Source of the DNA: Eubacteriales bacterium | GTDB taxonomy: Bacteria > Bacillota > Clostridia > Oscillospirales > Butyricicoccaceae | NCBI GenBank assembly: GCA_030539335.1 | Contig: JAUNSG010000007.1 | Location: 62,001-126,000, forward strand | Length of the DNA stretch: 64,000 bases | Reading direction: 5' to 3' | In this document: positions 41,746-51,067 of the stretch, one piece after another | Numbering within the stretch: position 1 is the stretch's first letter | How the letters are laid out: each line of letters begins with the position of its first letter | The notes under the pieces: generated by a model | Told to the model about the DNA's origin: nothing | The model's input: the letters and a program-made list of their open reading frames with translations, nothing else | The model's database searches: none | Made by a program: the position numbers and the translations under genes

Positions 41746-42410
41746 TGCCTACCTATCCGGTTGCGGAAATCTTCACCAGCATCAACGGCGAGGGGGTCTT
41801 GGCCGGTCAGCTTGCGGTTTTTGTCCGCTTCACCGGCTGCAATCTGCGCTGTTCGTTCTGTGACACCATGTGGGCCAACGAACCAAACGCCCCCCATCAG
41901 GATATGACGGCGGAGCAGATTGTGCGGGCGGTTCTGGATACGGGCATGCACAACGTCACACTGACCGGCGGTGAACCACTGCTTCAGTCTCATATGTATG
42001 AGCTGCTGTCGCTGTTTGCGGAACATCCACAGCTTCACATCGAAATCGAGACCAATGGCAGTATGGATCTTTCCCCTTACCGCACGATTCCACAGGTCAC
42101 CTTCACCATGGACTGTAAGCTTTCATGCAGTGGCATGCAGGATCGTATGCTGGAGGGAAATTTTTCACTCCTGCGGTCATGCGATACGGTGAAATTCGTC
42201 GCAGGCACCCGGGACGATTTGGAACAGGCATGGGCAATCACACGGAAGCACCACCTTCTCGATCGCTGTCATGTCTATTTAAGCCCGGTATTCGGTGCCA
42301 TCGAACCGACGGAAATTGTCGATTTTATGAAGGAACACCGGTGGAATGGTGCCACCATGCAGCTGCAGCTGCATAAATTCATCTGGGATCCGAACGCGCG
42401 CGGCGTGTGA
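41742..42410 (+). CDS. queE: 7-carboxy-7-deazaguanine synthase (radical SAM)
   Basis: A 222-residue radical SAM enzyme that forms the deazaguanine ring. The cluster motif is '[11 protein letters not shown]' (near residues 31-41) and the SAM-binding '[10 protein letters not shown]' follows near residue 73. The N-terminal '[12 protein letters not shown]' is typical of QueE. Begins within the queD stop codon (ATGA). Confidence 0.95.
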   Translation: MMPTYPVAEIFTSINGEGVLAGQLAVFVRFTGCNLRCSFCDTMWANEPNAPHQDMTAEQIVRAVLDTGMHNVTLTGGEPLLQSHMYELLSLFAEHPQLHIEIETNGSMDLSPYRTIPQVTFTMDCKLSCSGMQDRMLEGNFSLLRSCDTVKFVAGTRDDLEQAWAITRKHHLLDRCHVYLSPVFGAIEPTEIVDFMKEHRWNGATMQLQLHKFIWDPNARGV

Positions 42411-42439
42411 TCGGACAAACGAAAAGAGGAAGCAAGCAT

Positions 42440-43015
42440 ATGGCTATTGATACACAGGCAATTAAAGAGCACATCCGCGGGATTCTGGTTGCACTTGGCG
42501 ACGATCCGGACCGCGAGGGCCTCAAGGACACCCCTGACCGTGTTGCGCGCATGTATCAGGAAGTGTTTGAAGGAATGCAGTATACAAATCGGGAAATCGC
42601 AGAGATGTTTGACAAAACCTTTGCAGAAGAAATGGATTTTGTCACGGATTCGCGCGATATGGTCATCGTCCGTGACATCCAATTGTTCAGCTACTGTGAG
42701 CATCACATCGCACTGATGTATGACATGACGGCAACTGTTGCCTATATCCCGAACGGCAAAGTAATCGGATTGAGTAAAATCGCCCGCATTGCTGACATGG
42801 TCTCGAAACGTTTGCAGCTTCAGGAGCGCATTGGGACAGACATTGCAGAGATCCTGCAAATGGTAACTGCGTCGGAGGATGTCGCTGTCCTGATTCAAGG
42901 CTCCCACAGCTGCATGACCGCACGCGGCATCCGTCAGGCCAATGCCAAAACAACAACGACAACCCTGCGCGGCCGCTTCCGCACCGATCCGGCCTTACAG
43001 ATGCAGCTCAAATAA
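42440..43015 (+). CDS. folE: GTP cyclohydrolase I
   Basis: A 191-residue enzyme making dihydroneopterin triphosphate, shared precursor of folate and queuosine. Zinc-site residues are in '[14 protein letters not shown]' (Cys, His) and '[10 protein letters not shown]' (Cys). The conserved N-terminal '[12 protein letters not shown]' is present. In the first motif the usual 'CEHHLVPF' appears as 'CEHHIALM', a mild departure. The start at 42440 follows AGAGGAAG. Only folE copy in the window, embedded in the que operon. Confidence 0.95.
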   Translation: MAIDTQAIKEHIRGILVALGDDPDREGLKDTPDRVARMYQEVFEGMQYTNREIAEMFDKTFAEEMDFVTDSRDMVIVRDIQLFSYCEHHIALMYDMTATVAYIPNGKVIGLSKIARIADMVSKRLQLQERIGTDIAEILQMVTASEDVAVLIQGSHSCMTARGIRQANAKTTTTTLRGRFRTDPALQMQLK

Positions 43016-43027
43016 AAGGAGATCGTT

Positions 43028-43723
43028 ATGAAAGCACTTGTGTTATCCAGCGGCGGTGTGGACAGCACCACCTGTCTCGGACTCGCCATTTCCAAATACG
43101 GCAGAGAAAATGTCGTCGCACTGGCAATTACCTATGGACAGAAGCACGACAAGGAGGTACAGGCTGCCCGCGCGGTTGCCGCCCATTACGGTGTGGAACT
43201 CATCGAGCTGGATCTGTCCCTCATCTTCCAATACGACACGACCTGTTCCCTGCTCACCGGTTCGGAACAGGAAATCCCAAAGGAATCCTACGCCGAGCAG
43301 TTGAAAAAGACCGATGGCAAGCCGGTTTCGACCTATGTCCCCTTCCGCAACGGTTTGTTCCTATCCTCTGCGGCGAGCATTGCTCTTTCCAAGAATTGCA
43401 GTGTCATTTACTACGGCGCGCACAGTGACGACGCCGCTGGAAATGCCTATCCGGATTGCAGCGATGCATTCAACAATGCAATGAACCAGGCCATTTCCCT
43501 TGGCAGCGGTGATCAGCTTCATATCGAAGCGCCTTTCGTCAAGCTGACCAAGGCAGATGTGGTAAAAATCGGCTTGGAACTTGGCGTCCCCTACGAATTG
43601 ACCTGGAGCTGCTACGAGGGCAGGGAGATGCCCTGCGGCACTTGTGGTACCTGCCGTGACCGCGCCGCAGCCTTTGCAGCCAATGGCGTGACGGACCCGG
43701 CACAGAAAGGGGAATCGAAATGA
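43028..43723 (+). CDS. queC: 7-cyano-7-deazaguanine synthase
   Basis: A 231-residue ATP-dependent enzyme forming preQ0. The PP-loop '[14 protein letters not shown]' is at residues 4-17 and the C-terminal zinc site has Cys in '[19 protein letters not shown]' (four cysteines). '[19 protein letters not shown]' (partly quoted) is the QueC substrate region. Four-base overlap with queF. Confidence 0.96.
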   Translation: MKALVLSSGGVDSTTCLGLAISKYGRENVVALAITYGQKHDKEVQAARAVAAHYGVELIELDLSLIFQYDTTCSLLTGSEQEIPKESYAEQLKKTDGKPVSTYVPFRNGLFLSSAASIALSKNCSVIYYGAHSDDAAGNAYPDCSDAFNNAMNQAISLGSGDQLHIEAPFVKLTKADVVKIGLELGVPYELTWSCYEGREMPCGTCGTCRDRAAAFAANGVTDPAQKGESK

Positions 43724-44217
43724 CCGGACGAACCAACGAAGAAACCAGCGGGATTACGCTGCTTGGCAATCAGCACACAAAGTATCGCGATGATTATGCA
43801 CCGGAAGTTCTGGAGACCTTCCCGAACAAGCATCCGGACAATGATTATTTCGTCAAGTTCAACTGCCCGGAATTTACGAGTCTGTGCCCGATTACCGGAC
43901 AACCGGACTTTGCTACCATCACCATTTCCTATATCCCGGGAGAACGCATGGTGGAGAGCAAATCGCTCAAGCTGTATCTGTTCAGCTTCCGCAATCACGG
44001 TGATTTCCACGAGGATTGCGTCAATATCATCATGAAGGATCTCATCCGGCTGATGAATCCCAAATACATCGAAGTGTGGGGGAAATTTACCCCCCGCGGT
44101 GGAATCTCCATCGATCCCTACTGCAATTATGGCAGACCGGACACCAAATGGGAACAGGTCGCATGGAATCGCATGATGAACCACGACCTGTATCCGGAAA
44201 AAGTCGATAACCGTTAA
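43720..44217 (+). CDS. queF: NADPH-dependent preQ0 reductase
   Basis: A 165-residue reductase of the short QueF type, converting preQ0 to preQ1. The active-site Cys is in '[17 protein letters not shown]' and the QueF motif '[20 protein letters not shown]' follows. The reaction product is the ligand of the upstream riboswitch, closing the feedback loop. Last gene of the operon, followed by a terminator. Confidence 0.97.
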   Translation: MTGRTNEETSGITLLGNQHTKYRDDYAPEVLETFPNKHPDNDYFVKFNCPEFTSLCPITGQPDFATITISYIPGERMVESKSLKLYLFSFRNHGDFHEDCVNIIMKDLIRLMNPKYIEVWGKFTPRGGISIDPYCNYGRPDTKWEQVAWNRMMNHDLYPEKVDNR

Positions 44218-44247
44218 TAAAAAAGGAAAACAATATATGGAAAATTT

Positions 44248-44278
44248 AAAGCCCCGATACCATATCGGGGCTTTGTTC
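44248..44278 (+). terminator. Terminator of the queuosine operon
   Basis: Stem AAAGCCCCGAT/ATCGGGGCTTT with ACCAT loop, then GTTCTTCTTT. Confidence 0.85.
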
Positions 44279-44364
44279 TTCTTTCAACGGCAATCTGTGT
44301 ATCTTTCGATACACCGAATTCGATAAATTACATAATAAATCAACAATAAAAGTAATATTTTTTG

Positions 44365-44393
44365 TTGAAATCATCGTCTATAGGTGATACAAT
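44365..44393 (+). promoter_or_regulatory. Promoter of hppA
   Basis: TTGAAA (44365-44370), 17-base spacer, TACAAT (44388-44393). Confidence 0.75.
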
Positions 44394-44478
44394 ATAGAAC
44401 GTATAGGGCAATATCGCTACCGGCTCGAAGCGTCCCTGTTACCAATTTAATTATCGGCCGGAAAGGAGTGTACATATT

Positions 44479-46653
44479 ATGAATGTACTGATGATTCTTG
44501 TAATCTTTGCTGTGCTGTTGGCACTCTCATTTGCCGCATTCAACTATTTGACGGTGCGTCACATGAAGGAAGGCAGCGAAACCATGCAGGAGATTGCGGC
44601 AGCAATTCGCGTCGGTGCAACCGCATTTATTCGGTATGAATACCGAATATTGTACAGCGTTGTACTGGTCGTGGCCGTGATTCTCGCCATTGTCACATCC
44701 TGGCAGGCAGCTGTAGCTCTGCTTCTGGGATCGATCATGTCCGGATGCGCGGGTCTGATCGGTATGAAGATCGCTACCTATGCCAACGTCCGCGTTTCCA
44801 ATCGGGCGCAGGAAAGCCGAAACATCGGTGAAACCGTAAAGGTTGCGTTCCGCGGCGGAAGCGTCATGGGTCTTTGTGTCGGTGGATTTGCTCTGCTCGG
44901 TCTGGTAATCGTCTATCTGGTCTTTGGCCTCGGCATGGATCAGATTTCACAGCTGGATTCACAGATCAACTGGATCGGCGTTTCCTTCCTTCCCTTCCCC
45001 ATGACCTTGTCCGGCTATGCTCTGGGCTGCTCCATGGTTGCAATGTTTAACCGTGTCGGCGGCGGCATTTATACCAAGGCGGCGGATATGGGCGCAGATC
45101 TGGTCGGAAAAACCGAAGCACATATTCCGGAGGACGATCCGCGCAACCCGGCAACGATTGCCGATAACGTCGGTGACAACGTCGGTGACGTAGCAGGACT
45201 GGGCTCCGATCTGTTGGAGAGCTTCATCGGCTCCATTTCTTCCGGTATGATTTTGGCATACCATCTGTTCCTGTCTGCACTCGCAAATGGACAGAACCTT
45301 TCCGATGATTTGCTGCGGCGTATGATTTTGTTCCCCATGCTGTTCGTTTCGATCGGCATGATCGCCTGCTGCATCGGAATTGCTTCTCTGCTGTTCCGCA
45401 GCCATATGTCTTCCGATCCGCATAAGGATCTGAATTCGGCAACATATGTTGCTGCTGGCATTACGATCGTATTTGGTTTCCTCGTTGCCTTTGGATTGTT
45501 CCGCGGCGTGGATCAGCTTTCCATCATGGGCTTCTCACTGGGCTTTGCCTCACCATGGATCGCAGCGGCGATCGGTGTTGTCGCCGGTGTCGTCATCGGA
45601 TTTATCGCGGAGTATTATACCAGCGCAGATTATAATCCTACGATCCGTCTGGCACACGCTTCGCTGGAGGGTTCTGCTCTCACCATCACGCAGGGTCTTG
45701 CTCTAGGTATGAAGTCCTGCATGGCTCCCTGTGTTGTGCTTGCGCTGAGCATTATCATTGCCTATCAGGTGTGCGGCATGTACGGTGTTGCGATGGCTGC
45801 CATGGGCATGCTCTCCTTTGTCACTGTCACCGTCTCGGTAGATACCTACGGCCCGATTTCCGATAACGCCGGTGGTATTGCGGAAATGAGTGGCCTCGAT
45901 CCGGAAGTCCGTGAGATCACAGATACCCTGGATTCGGTCGGCAACACGACGGCTGCAATCGGCAAGGGCTTTGCGATTGGTTCCGGTGCATTGGCGGCAC
46001 TCGCTCTGATGATTTCCTACCTCTATTCGTACAATGAAGTTGGCACGGAATTGGTGCTGAATATCATGGATGCCATGATTCTGGCCGGTGCGATCGCCGG
46101 TGCAGCGCTTCCGTTCCTGTTCTCCGGTATGCTGATTGAAGCTGTTGCCAAGGCGGCACGGAAGATGGTAGACGAGGTCCGCCGTCAGTTCCGCGAAATT
46201 CCAGGTATTCTGGACGGCACAGAAAAGCCGGATTATAAGACTTGTATCGAAATTTCTTCCAAGGGTGCCATCGGGGAAATGAGAGTACCTTCTCTGCTGG
46301 CTGTTATTGTTCCGGTATTCTGCGGCTTTGTCTTCGGACCTCGGTTCGTCGGCGGACTGCTGATCGGTTCGACCATCAGTGGTATCATGATCGCTATCTT
46401 TACCGGCAACGCCGGCGGCGCCTGGGACAATGGCAAGAAGTATATTGAATCCGGCAGCATTGCTGGCTGTGGAAAGGGTTCCCCCGCTCACGATGCCGCT
46501 GTCGTCGGCGATACGGTCGGTGATCCGCTCAAGGATACCGTCGGCCCGTGCATGGATATTTTCATCAAGATTATGTCTACCGTTTCGCTCGTCTCGGTTT
46601 CGGTCTTTGCCAAATATAATTTGGTCGCACTTATTGTAAGCTTGCTCGGCTGA
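44479..46653 (+). CDS. hppA: Membrane ion-translocating pyrophosphatase
   Basis: A 724-residue, 16-helix membrane enzyme that couples pyrophosphate hydrolysis to H+ or Na+ export. Substrate site: 'ADMGADLVGKTEAHIPEDDP' (near residue 200), 'NVGDNVGDVAG', and the C-terminal 'VVGDTVGDPLKDTVGP'. 'SVGNTTAAIGKGFAIG' has Ala at the position that is Lys in K+-independent enzymes, so this should be a K+-dependent member. Whether it pumps Na+ or H+ is not decided here. Strong ribosome binding site GAAAGGAGTG. Confidence 0.97.
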   Translation: MNVLMILVIFAVLLALSFAAFNYLTVRHMKEGSETMQEIAAAIRVGATAFIRYEYRILYSVVLVVAVILAIVTSWQAAVALLLGSIMSGCAGLIGMKIATYANVRVSNRAQESRNIGETVKVAFRGGSVMGLCVGGFALLGLVIVYLVFGLGMDQISQLDSQINWIGVSFLPFPMTLSGYALGCSMVAMFNRVGGGIYTKAADMGADLVGKTEAHIPEDDPRNPATIADNVGDNVGDVAGLGSDLLESFIGSISSGMILAYHLFLSALANGQNLSDDLLRRMILFPMLFVSIGMIACCIGIASLLFRSHMSSDPHKDLNSATYVAAGITIVFGFLVAFGLFRGVDQLSIMGFSLGFASPWIAAAIGVVAGVVIGFIAEYYTSADYNPTIRLAHASLEGSALTITQGLALGMKSCMAPCVVLALSIIIAYQVCGMYGVAMAAMGMLSFVTVTVSVDTYGPISDNAGGIAEMSGLDPEVREITDTLDSVGNTTAAIGKGFAIGSGALAALALMISYLYSYNEVGTELVLNIMDAMILAGAIAGAALPFLFSGMLIEAVAKAARKMVDEVRRQFREIPGILDGTEKPDYKTCIEISSKGAIGEMRVPSLLAVIVPVFCGFVFGPRFVGGLLIGSTISGIMIAIFTGNAGGAWDNGKKYIESGSIAGCGKGSPAHDAAVVGDTVGDPLKDTVGPCMDIFIKIMSTVSLVSVSVFAKYNLVALIVSLLG

Positions 46654-46673
46654 TAACCGTTTTTTCAAAAGAG

Positions 46674-46708
46674 AACCGGCTGTTTCCTCGGAGACAGCCG
46701 GTTTTACT
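46674..46708 (+). terminator. Terminator of hppA
   Basis: Stem AACCGGCTGT/ACAGCCGGTT with ten-base loop, then TTACT; preceded by a T6 stretch. Confidence 0.8.
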
Positions 46709-46762
46709 CTGTTGGTGATACCCCATCGGATATTGTTTTCTTTCGACCATTTACAACCCCTA

Positions 46763-46791
46763 TTGACATCTTTTTTCATTCCGATTACAAT
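46763..46791 (+). promoter_or_regulatory. Promoter of the DUF1846 gene
   Basis: Perfect TTGACA (46763-46768), 17-base spacer, TACAAT (46786-46791). Confidence 0.82.
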
Positions 46792-46889
46792 TCTAATAGG
46801 CAATCGTATTTTGGTATAACACCACGTTTCGATGGATGACAGAGCATGACCGAATCAATCCATTTCGGGCGAGAAAGGATATTGAAAAA

Positions 46890-48380
46890 ATGAAACTGGG
46901 CTTTGACAATCAAAAATATCTAAATATGCAATCCGAGCACATCCGCAAGCGGATTGCAAAATTTGACAACAAGCTATATCTGGAATTCGGAGGCAAATTA
47001 TTTGACGATTATCACGCGTCCCGCGTGCTGCCCGGATTTGAGCCGGACTCTAAACTGCAAATGCTGCTGCAGCTAAAAGATCAGGCGGAAATCATCATTG
47101 TAATCAGTGCTGAGGATATTGAGAACAGCAAAATCCGAGGTGACCATGGCATTACCTATGATTTGGATGTCCTTCGGCTAATCGATGCGTTCCATGAGGC
47201 CGGACTGTTTGTCGGCAGTGTCTGTTTGACCAAGTATGCTTCTCAGCCACAGGCAGAGCTTTTCCGGAAAAAGCTGAATGATATTGGCATCCGCTCGTAT
47301 CGCCATTACAAGATTTCCGGGTATCCCAGCGACGTTGCACGGATCGTCAGCGACGAGGGCTATGGAAAAAACGACTATATTGAAACCGAGCGTCCACTGG
47401 TCGTTGTCACGGCTCCGGGTCCGGGCAGCGGTAAAATGGCAACCTGCCTGTCTCAGCTCTACCACGAGTACAAACGCGGCGTGAAGGCGGGCTATGCAAA
47501 ATTCGAGACCTTCCCTATCTGGAATCTCCCACTCAAGCATCCGGTCAATCTGGCCTATGAGGCAGCGACAGCCGATCTGAACGATGTCAACATGATCGAT
47601 CCGTTCCATCTGGATGCCTATGATAAAAAGGCTGTCAACTACAACCGCGATATTGAAATCTTTCCTGTTGTGAAATCAATGATGGAATTGATCGCCGGAG
47701 AGAGCATGTACAAGTCCCCCACCGACATGGGCGTTAACATGGCTGGCAACTGTATTGTGGATGACGATGCCTGCTGTGTTGCTTCCCGTGCGGAAATCAT
47801 CCGACGATACTATAAATGCCTGTGCAGCCAAAAAATCAACGGTGTCTCCAAAGAGGATCGTTACAAGCTTGAGCTTCTCATGAATCAGGCAGGCATCCAT
47901 ATCGACTACCGCAAGGTAGTCGGCGCCGCAATTGAGCGACAGCGCGAAACCGGCGGCCGTCCTGCGGTTGCCATTGAACTGCCGGATGGCCGTGTGGTCA
48001 CCGGTCGCACTGGCGATCTTCTGGGTGCCGCTTCTTCGGCGCTGCTGAATGCCATCAAGGCATTGGCGAAAATCGATCAGGAGCTAGATTTGGTATCCGC
48101 TGCCTCCATCGCGCCAATTCAAATCCTGAAAACCAAGTACATGGGCAGCCGCAACCCCAGACTGCACAGCGATGAAATCCTGATTGCATTGTCCACCTCC
48201 GCCGCAGACAGCGAGCTAGCGGCAAAGGCGTTAAAGCAGTTGGAAAAATTAAACGGCTGTGATGCACATTCTACCGTCATCCTTTCTTCGGTCGATGAGG
48301 AGGTGTTCCAGCGTTTGGGAATTTCTCTGACCTGTGAACCAAAATATGAGGAAGAAAGCCGCATTTATCACAAAAAATAA
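46890..48380 (+). CDS. DUF1846 family protein
   Basis: A 496-residue soluble protein matching DUF1846 along its length: 'MKLGFDNQKYLNMQSEHI', 'LYLEFGGKLFDDYHASRVLPG' (partly quoted), 'VVVTAPGPGSGKMATCLSQLYHE' (partly quoted; a P-loop-like GSGK), and 'TDMGVNMAGNCIVDD'. The family is common in Firmicutes and gut anaerobes and has a known fold, but no settled biochemical role; the GPGSGK loop suggests nucleotide or phosphate binding. I start at 46890 after GAAAGGATAT; an earlier in-frame ATG lacks conserved residues. Monocistronic. Confidence 0.92.
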   Translation: MKLGFDNQKYLNMQSEHIRKRIAKFDNKLYLEFGGKLFDDYHASRVLPGFEPDSKLQMLLQLKDQAEIIIVISAEDIENSKIRGDHGITYDLDVLRLIDAFHEAGLFVGSVCLTKYASQPQAELFRKKLNDIGIRSYRHYKISGYPSDVARIVSDEGYGKNDYIETERPLVVVTAPGPGSGKMATCLSQLYHEYKRGVKAGYAKFETFPIWNLPLKHPVNLAYEAATADLNDVNMIDPFHLDAYDKKAVNYNRDIEIFPVVKSMMELIAGESMYKSPTDMGVNMAGNCIVDDDACCVASRAEIIRRYYKCLCSQKINGVSKEDRYKLELLMNQAGIHIDYRKVVGAAIERQRETGGRPAVAIELPDGRVVTGRTGDLLGAASSALLNAIKALAKIDQELDLVSAASIAPIQILKTKYMGSRNPRLHSDEILIALSTSAADSELAAKALKQLEKLNGCDAHSTVILSSVDEEVFQRLGISLTCEPKYEEESRIYHKK

Positions 48381-48409
48381 AACATCTTCTGCCGTTTCGT
48401 AAGAAATAG

Positions 48410-48443
48410 AAAAGGGAATCCGCCTGGATGGATTCCCTTTTTT
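48410..48443. terminator. Bidirectional terminator between the DUF1846 gene and agrD
   Basis: Stem AAAGGGAATCC/GGATTCCCTTT with T tracts on both strands; agrD transcripts on the minus strand reach it about 80 bases after their stop. Confidence 0.85.
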
Positions 48444-48520
48444 CTGTACTTTCCATTGTGTATGACGAAAATACAGTATTCCCACTTTTAAAATGTAACT
48501 TTGCAATAAGGAAGCAGTTT

Positions 48521-48667
48521 TTACTTCTTCAGTTCCTTTGGCATCTTCGGCTCATACCAGTTGCCCATGCAAAGAACACCAGAGAAGATATTCGACAAAT
48601 CATCCAAATACTTTGCCGAAACCTTCGCACAATTCTTTTTTACTTCAGAATTCTTCTTCGTATTCAT
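48521..48667 (-). CDS. agrD: AgrD-like cyclic-lactone autoinducer precursor peptide
   Basis: A 48-residue peptide. A basic, amphipathic N-terminal half (about residues 1-30, ending 'LDDLSNIFSG') is followed by 'VLCMGNWYEPKMPKELKK'. The cysteine with a short aromatic stretch (C33-M-G-N-W-Y), then Glu-Pro and an acidic/basic tail with MPKEL, is the AgrD plan: Cys forms the thiolactone with the carboxyl end of the 5-6 residue core, and the tail is cut off by AgrB. AGGAGG lies six bases before the ATG. It is divergent from agrC-agrA-agrB, whereas in known systems agrD usually lies directly with agrB. Confidence 0.88.
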   Translation of the reverse strand: MNTKKNSEVKKNCAKVSAKYLDDLSNIFSGVLCMGNWYEPKMPKELKK

Positions 48668-48733
48668 TGCAGTCCTCCTATGTATGTCGTGACAAATCTT
48701 TCATCTTACGTCCCGATTCAGATTTCCAGTAGA

Positions 48734-48763
48734 AGTAAACTATGCATTAGTTTTTTCGTTCAA
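48734..48763 (-). promoter_or_regulatory. Possible agrD promoter
   Basis: TTGAAC (48758-48763), 18-base spacer, TTTACT (48734-48739) on the minus strand, giving a leader of about 60 bases. The -10 is poor. Confidence 0.4.
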
Positions 48764-48885
48764 ACAGTCCAGGCAATTCCACGCTTGCGAAAATGAAACC
48801 AATCCATATACCGCTGGATTTCAAATCGGGAATTTTCGTTTCCCGTCTCCTATTTTATATCAATTTTTACATAATTCCACCATTT

Positions 48886-48915
48886 GTGCACGAATAGCAA
48901 AAATCCGTACACGAA
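48886..48915 (+). promoter_or_regulatory. Tandem repeat, candidate AgrA (LytTR) binding site
   Basis: GTGCACGAA (48886-48894) and GTACACGAA (48907-48915) are direct repeats with one mismatch, separated by 12 bases: two helical turns apart, as seen for LytTR regulators. The site ends 16 bases upstream of the agrC -35 box. Confidence 0.65.
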
Positions 48916-48930
48916 ATGGATATGGGGCAT

Positions 48931-48959
48931 TTGCGGTGTTTCATTCTCTATGTTATGAT
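48931..48959 (+). promoter_or_regulatory. Promoter of agrC-agrA-agrB
   Basis: TTGCGG (48931-48936), 17-base spacer, TATGAT (48954-48959). The weak -35 suits an activated promoter. Confidence 0.65.
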
Positions 48960-49012
48960 GATTATAGAAATACCTTTGCCCTATTTGTGCCAAGACAAGT
49001 GGATGGTGTACT

Positions 49013-50353
49013 ATGCAACTTTGCTCGATATGGACTTTATTTGAACTGTTAGTTAATGCTATAGAATCATTTCTAGTATTCTGCCTTTTTCGTCGTTTTT
49101 TTGAAAGCAAGACTGAAATTGTTCGTCCGATAATTGGCGCTATTCTTCTATTCCTTTATATTTCTCTGTTAAACAATATTAGTATGATCAGTGGCACAGC
49201 GATGACTTTTCTTTCGTTATGTGGTTCATTATTTTATTCTATACTGTGTTTTCACAGCAGCACTTCAAAAAAGATATTCACAGGAATACTACCAACCATT
49301 GTAATCATCACCTCTGATTTTCTTACGCTTGCAGTTTCTTTGGCACTTAATCTATTCGATCCCTCACGCGCCTGGGAGCCGACTTTCGAGCGCTTCCTGA
49401 TGTCACTCATTTATATTGTGATAGCATCGGCTTTGTATCTCATGCTGTTTAAAATCTACGACAGAATGAATCGCCTTTCCAATTATCCGGTCAAAATGAT
49501 CGCATATGTCACCGTGCTCTTTTGTCTTGGAATCTTTGCAATCAACACGTTGATCAGCCTGGCCTCCGCGTTCTTTGACATATCGTCTGCCGGAATTCAC
49601 ATCAACATCTATATCGTGTTTATCGGCCTTGTATTCTTACTGATGTTCATCAGCGCAATTTTTCTCGTTATGAACTGGGCAAAGCTTTTACAGCAAAAAC
49701 ACAGCATGGAGCTGCAATCCCAATATCAGTACATGAAGGACGAATACTATGAAAATGTCCATCAGGAATTGGAAAAGTTGGATTTCTACCGCCACGACTT
49801 TTTGAAGCATACCAATGTACTTGAAATCCTTCTGAAATCCGGAAAGAACACAAAAGCTTTGGAATATTTGGGCGAGTTACACAGCAGTTATCAATCCTTG
49901 AATGTATCCAATTACACCAATAACGATATTCTCAATGCAATCATATCCAATAAGAAGGCGATTGCAGAAAATAATGGCATTGCGGTGCGAATCACCGCTG
50001 AAAAAGTCGAGGAATTTCCTTGCTCTTCACAGAATATTTGTTCCCTGTTTGACAATCTCTTTGACAACGCCATTGAGGCCAATCAAAAAGTGGAATCTTC
50101 CCGCTTTATTGATTTATTCCTGTTTCATGCAGGGGAAGATATTTGCATCATTATGAAAAATCTATACGATGGAAAGCCAATCCCACACAACAAGACATCC
50201 AAAAGCGATACACAATCCCATGGATTGGGCTTGAAAATCGTTAAAAATATTGTTTCTCAGGCAGGCGGTTCTTTTGAACAAAATAATGATGCGGAAGATA
50301 AGATTGTTACTATAACAATTCTTCTTCCCAATCCTAAAGCAAAAAAGGAGTAA
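49013..50353 (+). CDS. agrC: AgrC-like sensor histidine kinase
   Basis: A 446-residue kinase. Six to seven membrane helices span about residues 1-225, the peptide-sensing part. After a coiled linker, the phosphorylated histidine is H261 in 'FYRHDFLKHTNVLE', the HPK10-type motif of AgrC. The GHKL ATPase has the N box 'NLFDNAIEANQ' and G box 'SHGLGLKIVKNIV'. The start has a moderate ribosome binding site. Its stop is two bases from the agrA start. Confidence 0.93.
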   Translation: MQLCSIWTLFELLVNAIESFLVFCLFRRFFESKTEIVRPIIGAILLFLYISLLNNISMISGTAMTFLSLCGSLFYSILCFHSSTSKKIFTGILPTIVIITSDFLTLAVSLALNLFDPSRAWEPTFERFLMSLIYIVIASALYLMLFKIYDRMNRLSNYPVKMIAYVTVLFCLGIFAINTLISLASAFFDISSAGIHINIYIVFIGLVFLLMFISAIFLVMNWAKLLQQKHSMELQSQYQYMKDEYYENVHQELEKLDFYRHDFLKHTNVLEILLKSGKNTKALEYLGELHSSYQSLNVSNYTNNDILNAIISNKKAIAENNGIAVRITAEKVEEFPCSSQNICSLFDNLFDNAIEANQKVESSRFIDLFLFHAGEDICIIMKNLYDGKPIPHNKTSKSDTQSHGLGLKIVKNIVSQAGGSFEQNNDAEDKIVTITILLPNPKAKKE

Positions 50354-50355
50354 CT

Positions 50356-51060
50356 ATGGTTATAAACACAATAATTATTGAAGATGAAGCAGTATATGCG
50401 GAATACTTGAAATCTCTGCTCCTGCAGTGGGCAGAAGAGAAAATTGAACTGAATATCTCAACATATTCCAACGGTTCGGATTTCCTCCGCGAGACAAGCA
50501 AAAATACCCTGCTCCAGATCGATATTATATTTATTGATATCATATTGGACAAAGCCGATGGTATCGCTGTGGCGAAAAAGTTGCGGGCGCTCGGATTCCA
50601 AAATACAATTGTTTTCACTACAAATCTGGAAAACCGGGCGATTGATGGATACACGGTCAATGCCTATCGCTACTACTTAAAGCCATTGTATCCCAGGGAT
50701 ATCAAGGAGTGTATGGGCTATGTACTGGAAAAGAATAAAAAGGATTACTTTCAATACACCTATCATGGAATCACCGAACGGATCCCCTTTGACGATATTC
50801 TTTCCTTTGAAAGCATGCAGCACTACATCGATTTTTTCACAATGGATCGGCAAATTCGCATCAAGGATTCTTTAAAACGAATTCAAGAACTGTGCCCATC
50901 ATATTTTATTCGCTGTCATCGATCGTACATCATCAATAGTCATCACATCAAAAGCCGTCAGGGAAATAAATTAATCCTGAAAGATGGCCGGGAGATCGGT
51001 ATCTCTTCAAAATATTCCAAAGCGGTCGCAAAGATTATGGCACAGAGAAAAGGAGGTTGA
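50356..51060 (+). CDS. agrA: AgrA-like LytTR response regulator
   Basis: A 234-residue regulator. The receiver domain (about 1-120) has the acidic pair 'IIIEDE' and phosphoacceptor D61 in 'IIFIDIILDKADG', and Lys in 'YLKPLYP'. The LytTR DNA-binding domain (about 135-230) has 'IPFDDILSFESMQHYIDFF' and 'FIRCHRSYIINSHHI'. It should bind paired 9-base direct repeats such as those at 48886-48915. AAGGAG precedes the ATG. The downstream agrB starts eight bases after its stop. Confidence 0.94.
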   Translation: MVINTIIIEDEAVYAEYLKSLLLQWAEEKIELNISTYSNGSDFLRETSKNTLLQIDIIFIDIILDKADGIAVAKKLRALGFQNTIVFTTNLENRAIDGYTVNAYRYYLKPLYPRDIKECMGYVLEKNKKDYFQYTYHGITERIPFDDILSFESMQHYIDFFTMDRQIRIKDSLKRIQELCPSYFIRCHRSYIINSHHIKSRQGNKLILKDGREIGISSKYSKAVAKIMAQRKGG

Positions 51061-51067
51061 CAAAAAG

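Larger units (their letters stand above)
48668..49012. other. Divergent agrD-agrC intergenic region
   Basis: This 345-base gap holds the agrD leader and possible promoter, an inverted repeat CGGGAA/TTCCCG (48827-48845), a pair of LytTR-type direct repeats (48886-48915) and the agrC promoter (48931-48959). No other gene is visible. Confidence 0.7.

Noticed and set aside
48521..48667. Short minus-strand frame as a chance frame
   Set aside because: Rejected as chance because it has an AGGAGG, an AgrD-type Cys core and tail, and lies beside agrC, agrA and agrB.
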